Positions 29,162-37,175 of a stretch of 64,000 bases of DNA are shown one piece after another (within the stretch, counting starts at the first letter, position 1; the number at the start of each line of letters is the position of its first letter). Origin of the DNA: Ectopseudomonas composti (lineage in GTDB: Bacteria > Pseudomonadota > Gammaproteobacteria > Pseudomonadales > Pseudomonadaceae). A program made the position numbers and the translations under genes. The stretch spans positions 310,001 through 374,000 of the forward strand of contig NZ_FOWP01000002.1 in assembly GCF_900115475.1 (NCBI RefSeq). The letters are read 5' to 3'. The notes under the pieces are model-generated. The model ran no database searches. It was not told where the DNA came from and worked only from the letters and a program-made list of their open reading frames with translations.

Positions 29162-29635
29162 TCAGCCCTTGTTCAGCACCTCGGCTGCTGCCAGTACCTT
29201 GTCGACATGGCCGGCGACCTTGAGGTTGCGCCACTCTTCACGCAACACGCCATCCTTGTCGATCAGGAAGGTGCTGCGCACGATGCCCATGTATTCCTTG
29301 CCGTAGTTCTTCTTCAGCTGGTACACGCCGAACTGGTCACACAGCTGATGTTCTTCGTCGCTGATCAGCTCGAAGGGGAACGCCTGCTTGCATTTGAAGC
29401 TTTCGTGCTTCTTCAGGCTGTCCATCGACACACCGAAGATCAGGGTGTTGGCCGCCTTGAACTGCTCGAAGCGAGCACTGAAGTCCATGCCTTCGGTAGT
29501 GCAGCCCGGCGTGGCGTCCTTCGGGTAGAAATACAGCACCACCTGCTGGCCCTTGAGGGCGGACAGCTTAACCTGCAGACCACTGGTGGCTTCGGCCTGG
29601 AAGTCGGCAACGGCTTTATCGAGTTCAACGGACAT
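29162..29635 (-). CDS. bcp: Peroxiredoxin of the Bcp/PrxQ family
   Basis: 157 residues. The active site YPKDATPGCTTE carries the peroxidatic Cys45 with the usual Thr and Pro neighbours. The resolving Cys found five residues later in E. coli Bcp is absent (position 50 is Met), so resolution must use another cysteine or an outside thiol. It reduces hydroperoxides with thioredoxin-type donors. I take the ATG at 29635 (MSVELDKAV), preceded by AAGGAGTTTCC. Divergent spacing of 174 bp to gcvR holds no other gene. Confidence 0.93.
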   Translation of the reverse strand: MSVELDKAVADFQAEATSGLQVKLSALKGQQVVLYFYPKDATPGCTTEGMDFSARFEQFKAANTLIFGVSMDSLKKHESFKCKQAFPFELISDEEHQLCDQFGVYQLKKNYGKEYMGIVRSTFLIDKDGVLREEWRNLKVAGHVDKVLAAAEVLNKG

Positions 29636-29809
29636 GGAAACTCCTTCATTTAGAGGTTGTCGGCGATCTCGCGAGCTAGAGCCATGCAATACCGATGGCG
29701 GCCCCGCAGAAACAGGTGAGGCCGGTCGGAATCACGCTCGACTCCACGAGTTGTAAATGAGCAGGCCGAACCTGTTTCTAACGCAGCAGGGCCGACGCGC
29801 AGCAGATCG

Positions 29810-30367
29810 TCAGGGATTCTGCGGACGCCAGGGCTCGATCAGCGCATCCAGATTCAACGCATCGGCAAAGTCGAGAAACTGATCGCGCAGCCAGCTGATC
29901 TGCGTGCCGGCCGGTAGTGTCACGGTCAGGGTGGCATTGAGCATGGTGCCGCCGGTCTGTGGCGCCTGGTAGGTATCGCAGGTCAGGCTTTCCAGCTCGA
30001 CGCGGTGATCGATGAAGAATTGGCACAGCTCATTGAGAATGTCCGGGCGATACACAGCGCTGACGTAGGCCACATAAGGCAGTGCCTGCGGACGCACCTC
30101 GGCGGCGGCGCTACGAGCCACGTCCACGGTGAAGTCATGCTTCTTGGCCAGCAGCGGCAGGCTTGACTCCAGGCGCGCCAGTGCGTCCCAGCTACCGGAC
30201 ACCTGCAGCACCAGGGCGCTGAACTCACCATGGCGGCTCAGGCGAGTGCCGATCACCGCGCAGCGGTTCTCATGGCTGGTGCGGCTGAGCAGGTTGGTCA
30301 GGGCCATGGCATCGCGGCCGAGAGCACTGATAACGAGGAATTGTTCGCGAACGGGGGGGGTGGACAT
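29810..30367 (-). CDS. gcvR: Glycine cleavage system transcriptional repressor-like ACT protein
   Basis: 185 residues with two ACT domains (about residues 8-80 and 95-170), e.g. FLVISALGRDAMALTNLLSRTSHENRCAV and YVAYVSAVYRPDILNELCQFFIDHRVELESL. GcvR-type proteins bind amino acids and modulate GcvA; in Pseudomonas they sit divergent from dapA. Codons 3-5 form a tract of eight consecutive C bases, a potential slippage site. RBS TTAGGAAGGCTGC. Confidence 0.85.
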   Translation of the reverse strand: MSTPPVREQFLVISALGRDAMALTNLLSRTSHENRCAVIGTRLSRHGEFSALVLQVSGSWDALARLESSLPLLAKKHDFTVDVARSAAAEVRPQALPYVAYVSAVYRPDILNELCQFFIDHRVELESLTCDTYQAPQTGGTMLNATLTVTLPAGTQISWLRDQFLDFADALNLDALIEPWRPQNP

Positions 30368-30571
30368 GCAGCCTTCCTAAAGCGATGAACGGTCCGCGCA
30401 CGAGAAGCCACGGACCAAAGACAGCAGGTTAGCGAAAAGCGCCGCTGAGGGGAATGGCAGAGCCTTGTGCATCGGACGACGGCCAGCACCGATAAGCCCT
30501 TGTCCGTTGCTTGTGCCGGACTGGTGGCACCAGTACCATTACGGCTCAATTTTTCCGGCAGGAGCAGTTGC

Positions 30572-31450
30572 ATGATTGCGGGCAGTATGGTGGCACTGGT
30601 CACGCCCATGGATGCGCAGGGTGGTCTGGATTGGGAGGCCCTGAGCAAGTTGGTGGATTTCCACCTGCAAGAGGGCACCAATGCCATCGTCGCGGTCGGC
30701 ACCACCGGTGAGTCCGCCACGCTGGAAGTGCCTGAGCACATCGAGGTGATCAAGCGCGTCGTCAAGCAGGTTGCCGGTCGTATCCCGGTCATCGCCGGTA
30801 CTGGCGGCAATTCCACTCGTGAGTCGGTCGAGCTGACTCGTGCTGCTCAGGAAGTCGGTGCCGACGCTGCCCTGCTGGTCACCCCGTATTACAACAAGCC
30901 GACTCAGGAAGGTCTGTACCTGCACTTCCGCCACATCGCCGAAGCCGTGGCCATCCCGCAGATTCTCTACAACGTGCCGGGCCGTACCGTGTGCGACATG
31001 CTGCCGGAGACTGTCGAGCGCCTGTCGAAGATCGACAACATCATTGGTATCAAGGAAGCCACCGGCGACCTGCAGCGCGCCCAGGACGTACTGGATCGCG
31101 TCAGCAAGGATTTCCTCGTCTACTCCGGTGATGACGCGACTGCCGTTGAGCTGATGCTGCTGGGCGGCAAGGGCAACATCTCCGTTACCGCCAACGTTGC
31201 GCCGCGCGCCATGAGCGACCTGTGCGCTGCTGCCATGCGTGGCGAGGCTGCCATCGCCCGTGCGATCAACGACCGATTGATGCCGCTGCACAAGGCGCTG
31301 TTCCTCGAATCCAACCCTATTCCAGTGAAATGGGCGCTGCACGAAATGGGCTTGATGGGCGACGGTATTCGCCTACCGCTGACCTGGCTTAGCCCGCGCT
31401 GTCACGAACCGCTGCGCCAGGCCATGCGCCAGTGCGGTGTATTGGCTTAA
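30572..31450 (+). CDS. dapA: 4-hydroxy-tetrahydrodipicolinate synthase
   Basis: 292 residues, exactly the usual length. Catalytic triad residues are visible: Thr44/Thr45 in GTTGES, Tyr133 in YNVPGRT, and the Schiff-base Lys161 in GIKEATGD. It condenses pyruvate with aspartate semialdehyde, the first step committed to lysine and diaminopimelate. RBS GGCAGGAGCAG fixes the ATG at 30572; a longer in-frame reading from 30467 lacks family sequence. Followed 16 bp later by bamC, with which it is probably co-transcribed. Confidence 0.97.
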   Translation: MIAGSMVALVTPMDAQGGLDWEALSKLVDFHLQEGTNAIVAVGTTGESATLEVPEHIEVIKRVVKQVAGRIPVIAGTGGNSTRESVELTRAAQEVGADAALLVTPYYNKPTQEGLYLHFRHIAEAVAIPQILYNVPGRTVCDMLPETVERLSKIDNIIGIKEATGDLQRAQDVLDRVSKDFLVYSGDDATAVELMLLGGKGNISVTANVAPRAMSDLCAAAMRGEAAIARAINDRLMPLHKALFLESNPIPVKWALHEMGLMGDGIRLPLTWLSPRCHEPLRQAMRQCGVLA

Positions 31451-31466
31451 CTCAAGGATTCTACGC

Positions 31467-32588
31467 ATGAAGCGACTGGCCGGATTTTCCGCCCTTGCTC
31501 TGATCGTCTCCAGTACCAGCGGTTGTGGCTGGCTCTGGGGTGAAAATGGCTACTTCCGTGATCGCGGTAGCGACTACCTGGAAGCGCGCCAGACTGCACC
31601 GATGCAATTGCCGGCCGACGTCCAGGCCAAGCGCCTCGATCCGTTGCTGCCGGTGCCTGCCCAGGTTGCCAGTACCTCTGCGACGCCCGCCGAATTCGAA
31701 GTGCCGCGCCCACAAGGCTTGCAGGTGCGTGCCGATGAGCGTGAGTTCAGTCTGCAGCGTAGCGGCGATTCGCGTTGGGTCGTGGCCCAGCGCGTGCCGG
31801 CTGAGGTCTGGCCGCTGGCTCGCCAGTTCTTCGAAGACAACGGTTTCCGCATTGCCGACGAGCGTCCGCAGGTCGGTGAGTTCACCACTTCCTGGCAGCG
31901 TTTCGACGAGCTCTCTGCCGGTATGGCTCGCCGCCTGAGCAGCCGCGTTTCCGGTGTCGCTCCGGATGCCGAAACCCGTGTGCGCGTGCGCATCGAGCCG
32001 GGCGTGCAGCGCAACACCAGTGAAGTCTTCGTCACCAGCGCCGAGCGTCCTGCCGGCAGCACGGCCGATGTCGAGTTCGCTGCACGTAGCGGCAACGCCA
32101 GTCTTGAAGCTGCATTACTCGACGAAATGCTGGTGAGCATGGCCCGTGGTGTAGAGCAGGGCGGTTCCGTATCGCTGCTCGCCGCGCGCGACTTCGATGC
32201 CCCCAGCCGCGTCAGCCTGAGCGAAGATGGCAACGGCAACCCGGTACTCAACCTCGGCGCCGACTTCGACCGTGCCTGGTCGGGTGTTGGCCGCTCACTG
32301 GAGCTTGGCGACGTGCGCGTCGACGACCTCAACCGCAGCCTTGGCCTGTACTACATCAACATGGCCGAAGGTGCCCAGATCAACGAAGAGAAGCCTGGCT
32401 TCTTCGGTCGCCTGTTCGGCAGCGCGCCGAGCAAGGAAGAGATCGAAGCCCGCGCCGAGCGCTATCAAGTACGCCTGACGCCGGTTGGCGATGGTGTGCA
32501 GGTCACCGTGGAAAAAGATCTCAACACCATTGCCCCGGCCGAGGTATCGCGCCGTGTGCTGAGCCTGATCCAGGATAACCTTGGCTGA
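31467..32588 (+). CDS. bamC: Outer-membrane assembly lipoprotein BamC
   Basis: 373 residues. Lipoprotein signal MKRLAGFSALALIVSSTSGC gives lipidated Cys20. The N-terminal unstructured lasso (NGYFRDRGSDYLEARQTAPMQLP) that wraps BamD is conserved, followed by two helix-grip domains (~residues 95-210 and 245-373). BamC is an accessory lipoprotein of the BAM complex. The dapA-bamC order is typical of gammaproteobacteria. RBS CAAGGATTCTACGC. Confidence 0.93.
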   Translation: MKRLAGFSALALIVSSTSGCGWLWGENGYFRDRGSDYLEARQTAPMQLPADVQAKRLDPLLPVPAQVASTSATPAEFEVPRPQGLQVRADEREFSLQRSGDSRWVVAQRVPAEVWPLARQFFEDNGFRIADERPQVGEFTTSWQRFDELSAGMARRLSSRVSGVAPDAETRVRVRIEPGVQRNTSEVFVTSAERPAGSTADVEFAARSGNASLEAALLDEMLVSMARGVEQGGSVSLLAARDFDAPSRVSLSEDGNGNPVLNLGADFDRAWSGVGRSLELGDVRVDDLNRSLGLYYINMAEGAQINEEKPGFFGRLFGSAPSKEEIEARAERYQVRLTPVGDGVQVTVEKDLNTIAPAEVSRRVLSLIQDNLG

Positions 32589-32645
32589 CCGCCGCCAGCA
32601 GGTCGTTGAAAAACGGCCTGCAGCGCGCTCCAGCCGTTAATCGAT

Positions 32646-32680
32646 GGGCGAAACCCGTAAAGGTTTCGCCTGTTTTGTTT
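32646..32680 (+). terminator. Terminator between bamC and purC
   Basis: GGCGAAACC / GGTTTCGCC stem with a 6-base loop, followed by TGTTTTGTTT. It lies 20 bp before the purC start, so purC needs its own promoter or read-through. Confidence 0.7.
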
Positions 32681-32700
32681 GCCAGAAACGGAATGCCGAT

Positions 32701-33570
32701 ATGAGCACACCCACTACCTTGAGCCTGAAGAAGATCTACTCGGGCAAGGTCCGCGACCTCTACGAAATCGACGACAAGCGCATGCTGATGGTGGCCACTG
32801 ATCGTCTGTCGGCATTCGATGTCATCCTCGAACAACCGATTCCGGAGAAGGGCAAGATTCTCACCGCCATCTCCAACTTCTGGTTCGACAAACTGGCGGG
32901 CGTGGTGCCCAACCACTTCACCGGGGACAAGGCCGAAGACGTCGTATCGGCCGCCGAGCTGCCGCTGGTCGAAGGCCGCGCGGTCGTCGCCAAGCGTCTC
33001 AAGCCAGTCGCCGTGGAAGCCATCGTGCGTGGCTACATCGTCGGCTCCGGCTGGAAGGAATACCAGAAGAGCGGCACCGTCTGCGGCATTGCGCTGCCGA
33101 GCGGCCTGAAGGAAGCAGCCAAGCTGCCGCAACCGATCTTCACCCCCTCGACCAAGGCCGCTGTTGGCGACCACGACGAGAACATCAGCTTCGCGCAGTG
33201 CGAAACCATCATCGGCGCCGAACTGGCCGCCCAGGTGCGTGATACCGCGATCAAGCTGTACACCACGGCTGTTGAGTACGCTGCTACCCGCGGCATCATC
33301 ATCGCCGACACCAAGTTCGAATTCGGCCTGGACGAAGACGGCACCCTGACCCTGATGGATGAAGTGCTGACCCCGGACTCCAGCCGCTTCTGGCCGGCCG
33401 ACAGCTACGCCGAAGGCAGTAACCCGCCGAGCTTCGACAAGCAATTCGTGCGCGACTGGCTGGAGTCCACCGGCTGGAACAAACAAGCCCCGGCCCCAGC
33501 CGTACCGGCAGACGTGGCGCAGAAAACCGCCGACAAGTACCGCGAAGCGCTGACGCGCTTGACCGAATAA
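32701..33570 (+). CDS. purC: Phosphoribosylaminoimidazole-succinocarboxamide synthase, long form
   Basis: 289 residues. SAICAR synthetase motifs: [33 protein letters not shown] at the start, [18 protein letters not shown], and [10 protein letters not shown]...[15 protein letters not shown]. It joins CAIR and aspartate with ATP in purine synthesis. The usual Pseudomonas PurC, as I remember it, is a ~236-residue form opening MEKREELYRGKAKSVY; this is the longer type seen in betaproteobacteria, xanthomonads and yeast. Position after bamC is nonetheless the normal purC site. Codon use looks like its neighbours. Confidence 0.94.
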   Translation: MSTPTTLSLKKIYSGKVRDLYEIDDKRMLMVATDRLSAFDVILEQPIPEKGKILTAISNFWFDKLAGVVPNHFTGDKAEDVVSAAELPLVEGRAVVAKRLKPVAVEAIVRGYIVGSGWKEYQKSGTVCGIALPSGLKEAAKLPQPIFTPSTKAAVGDHDENISFAQCETIIGAELAAQVRDTAIKLYTTAVEYAATRGIIIADTKFEFGLDEDGTLTLMDEVLTPDSSRFWPADSYAEGSNPPSFDKQFVRDWLESTGWNKQAPAPAVPADVAQKTADKYREALTRLTE

Positions 33571-33590
33571 CGATAGCGTCAGGCAGGCAC

Positions 33591-33629
33591 AAAAACGCCG
33601 CGCTCCCGGAGGGGAGGGCGGCGTTTTTG
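33591..33629 (+). terminator. Terminator of purC
   Basis: AAAAACGCCG / CGGCGTTTTT arms with an inner CTCC/GGAG pairing, T run at the end. Confidence 0.9.
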
Positions 33630-33674
33630 TATGTCCAGCCAGGAGGCAAGCAGAATACGCTCGCCCGAGAAAGC

Positions 33675-33709
33675 AAAAGCCCCGAACTGCAGTGCAATTC
33701 GGGGCTTTT
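33675..33709 (-). terminator. Ancestral tRNA-Ser terminator, now separated from its gene
   Basis: AAAAGCCCCGAA / TTCGGGGCTTTT stem, four bases left of the attL repeat. Before integration it would have lain directly 3' of tRNA-Ser(CGA). The element supplies a look-alike at 41755-41787. Confidence 0.7.
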
Positions 33710-33712
33710 CTG

Positions 33713-33740
33713 TATGGCGGGAAGATAGGGATTTGAACCC
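33713..33740. repeat. attL: left 28-bp direct repeat of the integrated element
   Basis: TATGGCGGGAAGATAGGGAT and the following eight bases (TTGAACCC) are identical to 41798-41825 and correspond to the 3' end of tRNA-Ser(CGA) including CCA. No other part of a tRNA exists here, so this is the displaced copy. Confidence 0.95.
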
Positions 33741-33845
33741 GTTTTTACGGGTGCCCGTTGCTGCCCATCGTTGCCCAAAGCCAGCAAAATCGGGGCTTTC
33801 GCCGCATCGCTCCTGCCCACTGCGGCCCTTTGTCGCCCGTTGATT

Positions 33846-33865
33846 TCGACACTTTATCGACACTT
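33846..33865. repeat. Left pair of TCGACACTT repeats (possible integrase arm sites)
   Basis: TCGACACTT occurs at 33846-33854 and 33857-33865, 11 bp apart. The same 11-bp-phased pair occurs at 41716-41735 near the other end. In the circular form both pairs would flank attP, as arm-type integrase or Xis sites do. Confidence 0.45.
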
Positions 33866-33995
33866 CTTCTAGACACGCCTGTTTGCTGTAGCTAGCCTCT
33901 GGCCATCAACGTGTACGCTCTGATATGTCTGTCAGAGTAAGTCTTCATCCTAAAGTCCGTGCTATTTATCGCTAGTCTTTACAGGAGTGCGTACA

Positions 33996-34343
33996 GTGAC
34001 CCCAAGTGCTAGAGCATGCATTGCTTATATTATTGCTTGCTTATCCGGTTCGAGAGCGTCGTCAATTTACGACTACTCACAATCGAAACACATAAACATA
34101 AGTGGAAATGTAAGCCATAGAAACATCAACATCTATGATTACGACAGAGGCTGCCATGTTTCAGGATCGCCAACCAATTTATATGATTATGGTAATGGCG
34201 CGCACATACAATTGACCATAAACGGCAATAGCTTTACAGGTTACGACTACCATACAAGCAGTCACTTTAGCGGGCACATCAACGGAAGGGCAATTTCAAT
34301 TTACGATTATCAAACCTCTTCGCACTATAACTTCACTGCTTAA
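33996..34343 (+). CDS. YDYxxxxH five-repeat protein (unknown function)
   Basis: 115 residues; I do not recognise a named family. After a short N-terminus (residues 1-23) the chain is built of five units, each with Y-D-Y at residues 25, 47, 63, 83 and 103, always followed four residues later by His (32, 54, 70, 90, 110) and then a hydrophobic residue; several units continue with G-x-I-N-G. Spacings are 22, 16, 20 and 20 residues, suggesting a small beta-repeat fold. Start is GTG at 33996 with AGGAG eight bases upstream. AT-rich relative to the phage core and followed by the HEPN gene on the same strand, 118 bp later; likely one cargo module. Function unknown; antitoxin, sensor or structural partner are all possible. 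Confidence 0.75.
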   Translation: MTPSARACIAYIIACLSGSRASSIYDYSQSKHINISGNVSHRNINIYDYDRGCHVSGSPTNLYDYGNGAHIQLTINGNSFTGYDYHTSSHFSGHINGRAISIYDYQTSSHYNFTA

Positions 34344-34461
34344 GTTTACATTGGCACACCACGCAGTGATAAGGCCACCCCTATCGGCAAGCCAGATATA
34401 GAGCAATACATCCAAACCGAAATAATACTATTACAACCCTATCAGTTAAGGGGTGTTAATT

Positions 34462-35925
34462 TTGGAAAATAATCTAGATCTATTAAGTTCCCTTGCTCTA
34501 GATATAGATAGCGCTATCGACAATGAAAGAGCCGACTTACTGATCACTTTATCCGATCAAATCAATTGCCTTATAAATGACAAAAAGACTGGCTCTGACA
34601 ATTTCAAAAGCACTCTAACTTTTTATCTGTCAAATATATATCAGTTTCTTGGAGCACGCAAAGGTGACGCCTGGGACAATCCTGACTATGCAAATGCCAT
34701 TATTTGCCACAGGAAATTTTATAGATACAATGAGCATGCCGAAAATATTTTGCATAAGGTTCAAGTTAATCACGCAAACTCTCTCGAGTATTTATGCAGG
34801 ATATTTGAGGCTATTCCTCTATGGAAGAAAGGCATAGTTAATCCAGGTGAACCGCAAGAGGTCGCACTATATAGGCTGGCAAGTGGGCTTTTGAATTTAT
34901 CTAGCTACCTTTATGATGACTCGCATACCTACTACTACCAGCTTTATTCTTATAATTATCTGAAAAAGCTAAAATCTAAAGGTTTCTTTTATCATTCGGG
35001 CATACAGTCTAGCTTTACACCAGAAAGTGACTCTCTAATCTCAAAATTCATTGAGCATGCACAGGATTCATTTGACTCCGATCCTGACCTATTAGGTCAT
35101 GATTACATGCCAAGACATGCTAAAGAAGAAATGAGGTATCGAGCATGGTGTAAGGACAATGTGCTATTTTTGAACCCATTAAACGATCTTGATTCCGCCT
35201 GGGTTGTAGATCACGACGTTCTAGGCTTTCCTCCATATAGCACACCAGTCTCTGAGGGCCCTTATCTGTCTGCATCATTTTCCTCTATGAAAAATGAGTA
35301 CTGCTTTCATCGGCACGTTTTCTATGAAGGTATAACCAAGCAGTACAGGAGATTCATCGACAAAGACAAATACCTTACAGACACTCTAGATGGAGTGCTT
35401 TACAATGGACATATCGAGAAAATAAAAAGCGCACTAAGAGGCTGCTTTAGCATCTTAGACAAAATATCAAAATTGCTAGACAAATATTACAACTTAAACA
35501 GCAAAGATGTTGCCTTTAATCGACAGTGGTTTTCTCGTCAAGCAATCCTCAAAGACCAGGCAAACCCTTTCTTAACTGCACTTTATTGGTTAAGCAAAGA
35601 CTTTAGTCCGCATGATGGCAAGGAACAAAGACCCTCATATTGGCTTGAGGATGAGGCATTTGAAGTGCGCGAACTCAGAAATGAGCTTGAGCACGGCTGG
35701 GTGCGTGTAGTGACAGAAAAAAATCACCACTCACTGTTTTGGGGTAACGCACATGATTATGCTTACAAGGTCACCAGCTTAGAGCTTATTGACAAAGGCA
35801 TGTATGTTTTAAAGCAAACCAGAAATGCCCTTATTTATATGTGCCTTGCTATAAATCATACTGAGAAAAACAAGCCCGACAAGGATGACGGCATAACCCT
35901 AAGCAATAGAGTTCCAATTATATAG
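34462..35925 (+). CDS. LA2681-type HEPN domain protein, candidate defence RNase
   Basis: 487 residues. The C-terminal third shows the HEPN nuclease motif RNELEH (Arg406-x4-His411) within EVRELRNELEHGW, followed by a helix ending ARNALIYMCLAI-like sequence, which fits the LA2681 HEPN family. The N-terminal ~250 residues are helical with TPR-like character (NIYQFLGARKGDAWDNPDYANAIICHRKFY). HEPN proteins of this kind are typically RNA-cleaving toxins in abortive-infection or toxin-antitoxin systems. I prefer the TTG at 34462, eight bases after AAGGGG, over a GTG at 34453 that overlaps that site. Marked AT-richness and rare-codon use differ from all neighbours, indicating recent transfer. Confidence 0.8.
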   Translation: MENNLDLLSSLALDIDSAIDNERADLLITLSDQINCLINDKKTGSDNFKSTLTFYLSNIYQFLGARKGDAWDNPDYANAIICHRKFYRYNEHAENILHKVQVNHANSLEYLCRIFEAIPLWKKGIVNPGEPQEVALYRLASGLLNLSSYLYDDSHTYYYQLYSYNYLKKLKSKGFFYHSGIQSSFTPESDSLISKFIEHAQDSFDSDPDLLGHDYMPRHAKEEMRYRAWCKDNVLFLNPLNDLDSAWVVDHDVLGFPPYSTPVSEGPYLSASFSSMKNEYCFHRHVFYEGITKQYRRFIDKDKYLTDTLDGVLYNGHIEKIKSALRGCFSILDKISKLLDKYYNLNSKDVAFNRQWFSRQAILKDQANPFLTALYWLSKDFSPHDGKEQRPSYWLEDEAFEVRELRNELEHGWVRVVTEKNHHSLFWGNAHDYAYKVTSLELIDKGMYVLKQTRNALIYMCLAINHTEKNKPDKDDGITLSNRVPII

Positions 35926-35944
35926 ATATGTCTTTTATAGATTT

Positions 35945-36499
35945 TTAATTTCTATAATTCAGACCTACTTTTGTCTTGCAGTTGCGCCGCTCAATGCTTC
36001 CCTCTTTACCCCAGCAGGCCCAATCCTTCAGTTTTTGTTCCTCCTTGATAACCGTCACCTTTACCTTTCCGGCGGGCTTCTCTGGCTCCACCGGCTGATA
36101 ACTCTCGCGAAGGCTGAGCACGTTGTCAGCCCCTCGCGGGGTGTAATTCTCATCGTTGAACATGGTTTGCTTTATGGCGGGGCTTTCTGAGCTGGTGGGC
36201 TGTTCAATTGGCTGCTGAGACATTGCGTCTCGCCTTGCCTGCTGATCTACGATCAGATCCCAGTCCTTGCTAGGTGCTGGTTCTGCTCGGGTGATCTCGG
36301 CAACCGGCTTGGGCTTCGGTTGCTGTCTGTTCTCGGACAGGTTCTTTACGGTGGTTTGCATGAAAGCTTGGCCGGCCACAGTCAGTGCGCCAAGGGTAAT
36401 GACCATGCCAATCACGCCAGCAAGTACAACACCCAGGTTGCCGCTTTTGCGCGGTCGGCTGGTTAGCCATTCCGGGGCGTCGTCTCTGTTAGCCTTCAT
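35945..36499 (-). CDS. Membrane-anchored protein of the satellite (unknown)
   Basis: 184 residues. A charged N-terminus (MKANRDDAPEWLTSRPRKSG), one membrane helix at about residues 20-45 (VVLAGVIGMVITLGALTVAGQAF), a proline- and charge-rich linker, and a C-terminal segment with two cysteines (DWACWGKEG...RNCKTKVG) that could form a disulfide in the periplasm. Start at 36499 is set by AAGGAGATTCAAGG. I do not recognise the family. Opposite in strand to the phage core and followed by the repressor gene's transcript, so it may be expressed in the lysogen (superinfection exclusion is one guess). Confidence 0.7.
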   Translation of the reverse strand: MKANRDDAPEWLTSRPRKSGNLGVVLAGVIGMVITLGALTVAGQAFMQTTVKNLSENRQQPKPKPVAEITRAEPAPSKDWDLIVDQQARRDAMSQQPIEQPTSSESPAIKQTMFNDENYTPRGADNVLSLRESYQPVEPEKPAGKVKVTVIKEEQKLKDWACWGKEGSIERRNCKTKVGLNYRN

Positions 36500-36556
36500 C
36501 CTTGAATCTCCTTTCCTTACGGGCATACCAGCGCCTAGCTACTTCCTGGGTGATCG

Positions 36557-36823
36557 CTATCCCGCGTCTTGATCGGTCAAGTTTCTGTTGGCCTCGTCGT
36601 ACTCAGGGCTGGTCTGGCCGATTTCCGGTAGCACCTCACCAGTGCTGATCCACCAGCGATATTGCGGATAAGCCTTACCCAGAATTTCTATCTCATCCGC
36701 CCCAACCCTCGCCCTGCCGCGCTTGATGCTCACCCAGCGGTTGTAGTCGGTCTCTCCGGCACGTGTCAGGTCGCTGAGGTTGCTCTGCCCGATAAGTTGA
36801 AGCGCTCTATCAGTAATGGTCAT
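36557..36823 (-). CDS. Putative phage repressor (HTH protein)
   Basis: 88 residues. TITDRALQLIGQSNLSDLTRAGETDYNRWVSIKRGRARVGADEIEILGKAYP has the spacing of a short HTH domain with a basic recognition segment (SIKRGRARV). Its place at the divergence point between lysogenic and phage-core genes fits a C-type repressor such as Pf4r. The start is uncertain: ATG at 36823 or an in-frame ATG at 36841; neither has a clear RBS. Several dyads lie between it and the gene at 36957. Confidence 0.65.
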   Translation of the reverse strand: MTITDRALQLIGQSNLSDLTRAGETDYNRWVSIKRGRARVGADEIEILGKAYPQYRWWISTGEVLPEIGQTSPEYDEANRNLTDQDAG

Positions 36824-36881
36824 TTGATAGCAATTAATCATTATTTGGACTATGTACAGAACATACTCCAAGAGATATTGT

Positions 36882-36942
36882 TTGCACTATGTCCATGGAT
36901 ATAGTCCATGGCGTTAGCTACCTATAGACCAACATAGTGCAA
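36882..36942. promoter_or_regulatory. Divergent operator region of the satellite
   Basis: Contains the dyad ACTATGTCCATGGATATAGT (36886-36905, 18 of 20 positions symmetric) and an inverted pair TTGCACTATG (36882-36891) / CATAGTGCAA (36933-36942); GGACTATG also occurs at 36847-36854. The repeated core CACTATG/CATAGTG suggests several repressor sites overlapping the two opposing promoters. Confidence 0.6.
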
Positions 36943-36956
36943 CAAAGGCCACTCCG

Positions 36957-37175
36957 ATGGAAGGAATCCCCCTGACGCTGAAAGACCTTGTGAACCCGCC
37001 GCCGATGATGCCGTGGCGTGAGTTCGCAAACTGGATTCGCATGAGTGAAGACCACGACACCGTTCGCGGCTGGATGCGCAACGGCTACATCCCGCACCGC
37101 AAGGTCGGGCGCCACGTGATGGTTAACGTCGCGCTGCTCACTCAAAAACTGTTGGAACAGGAGTGGGACGAATGA
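36957..37175 (+). CDS. Excisionase-like HTH protein
   Basis: 72 residues. WREFANWIRMSEDHDTVRGWMRNGYIPHRKVGRHVMVNVALL is a MerR/AlpA-type winged helix with a 'G..P..k.gr...vn...l' pattern common to excisionases and phage control proteins. First gene of the rightward phage train, facing the repressor across the operator region, so it may be the XisF-like switch that induces the element. Its stop overlaps the next start (ATGA). Confidence 0.65.
   Translation: MEGIPLTLKDLVNPPPMMPWREFANWIRMSEDHDTVRGWMRNGYIPHRKVGRHVMVNVALLTQKLLEQEWDE

Noticed and set aside
33713..33740. A second tRNA-Ser gene at the left end of the element
   Set aside because: Only the last 28 bp match the tRNA; there is no anticodon arm or D arm, so it is the attL copy.
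33996..34343. YDY-repeat protein as a bactofilin or S-layer type polymer protein
   Set aside because: The repeat pattern YDYx4H does not match bactofilin signatures, and there is no secretion signal; I leave the function open.
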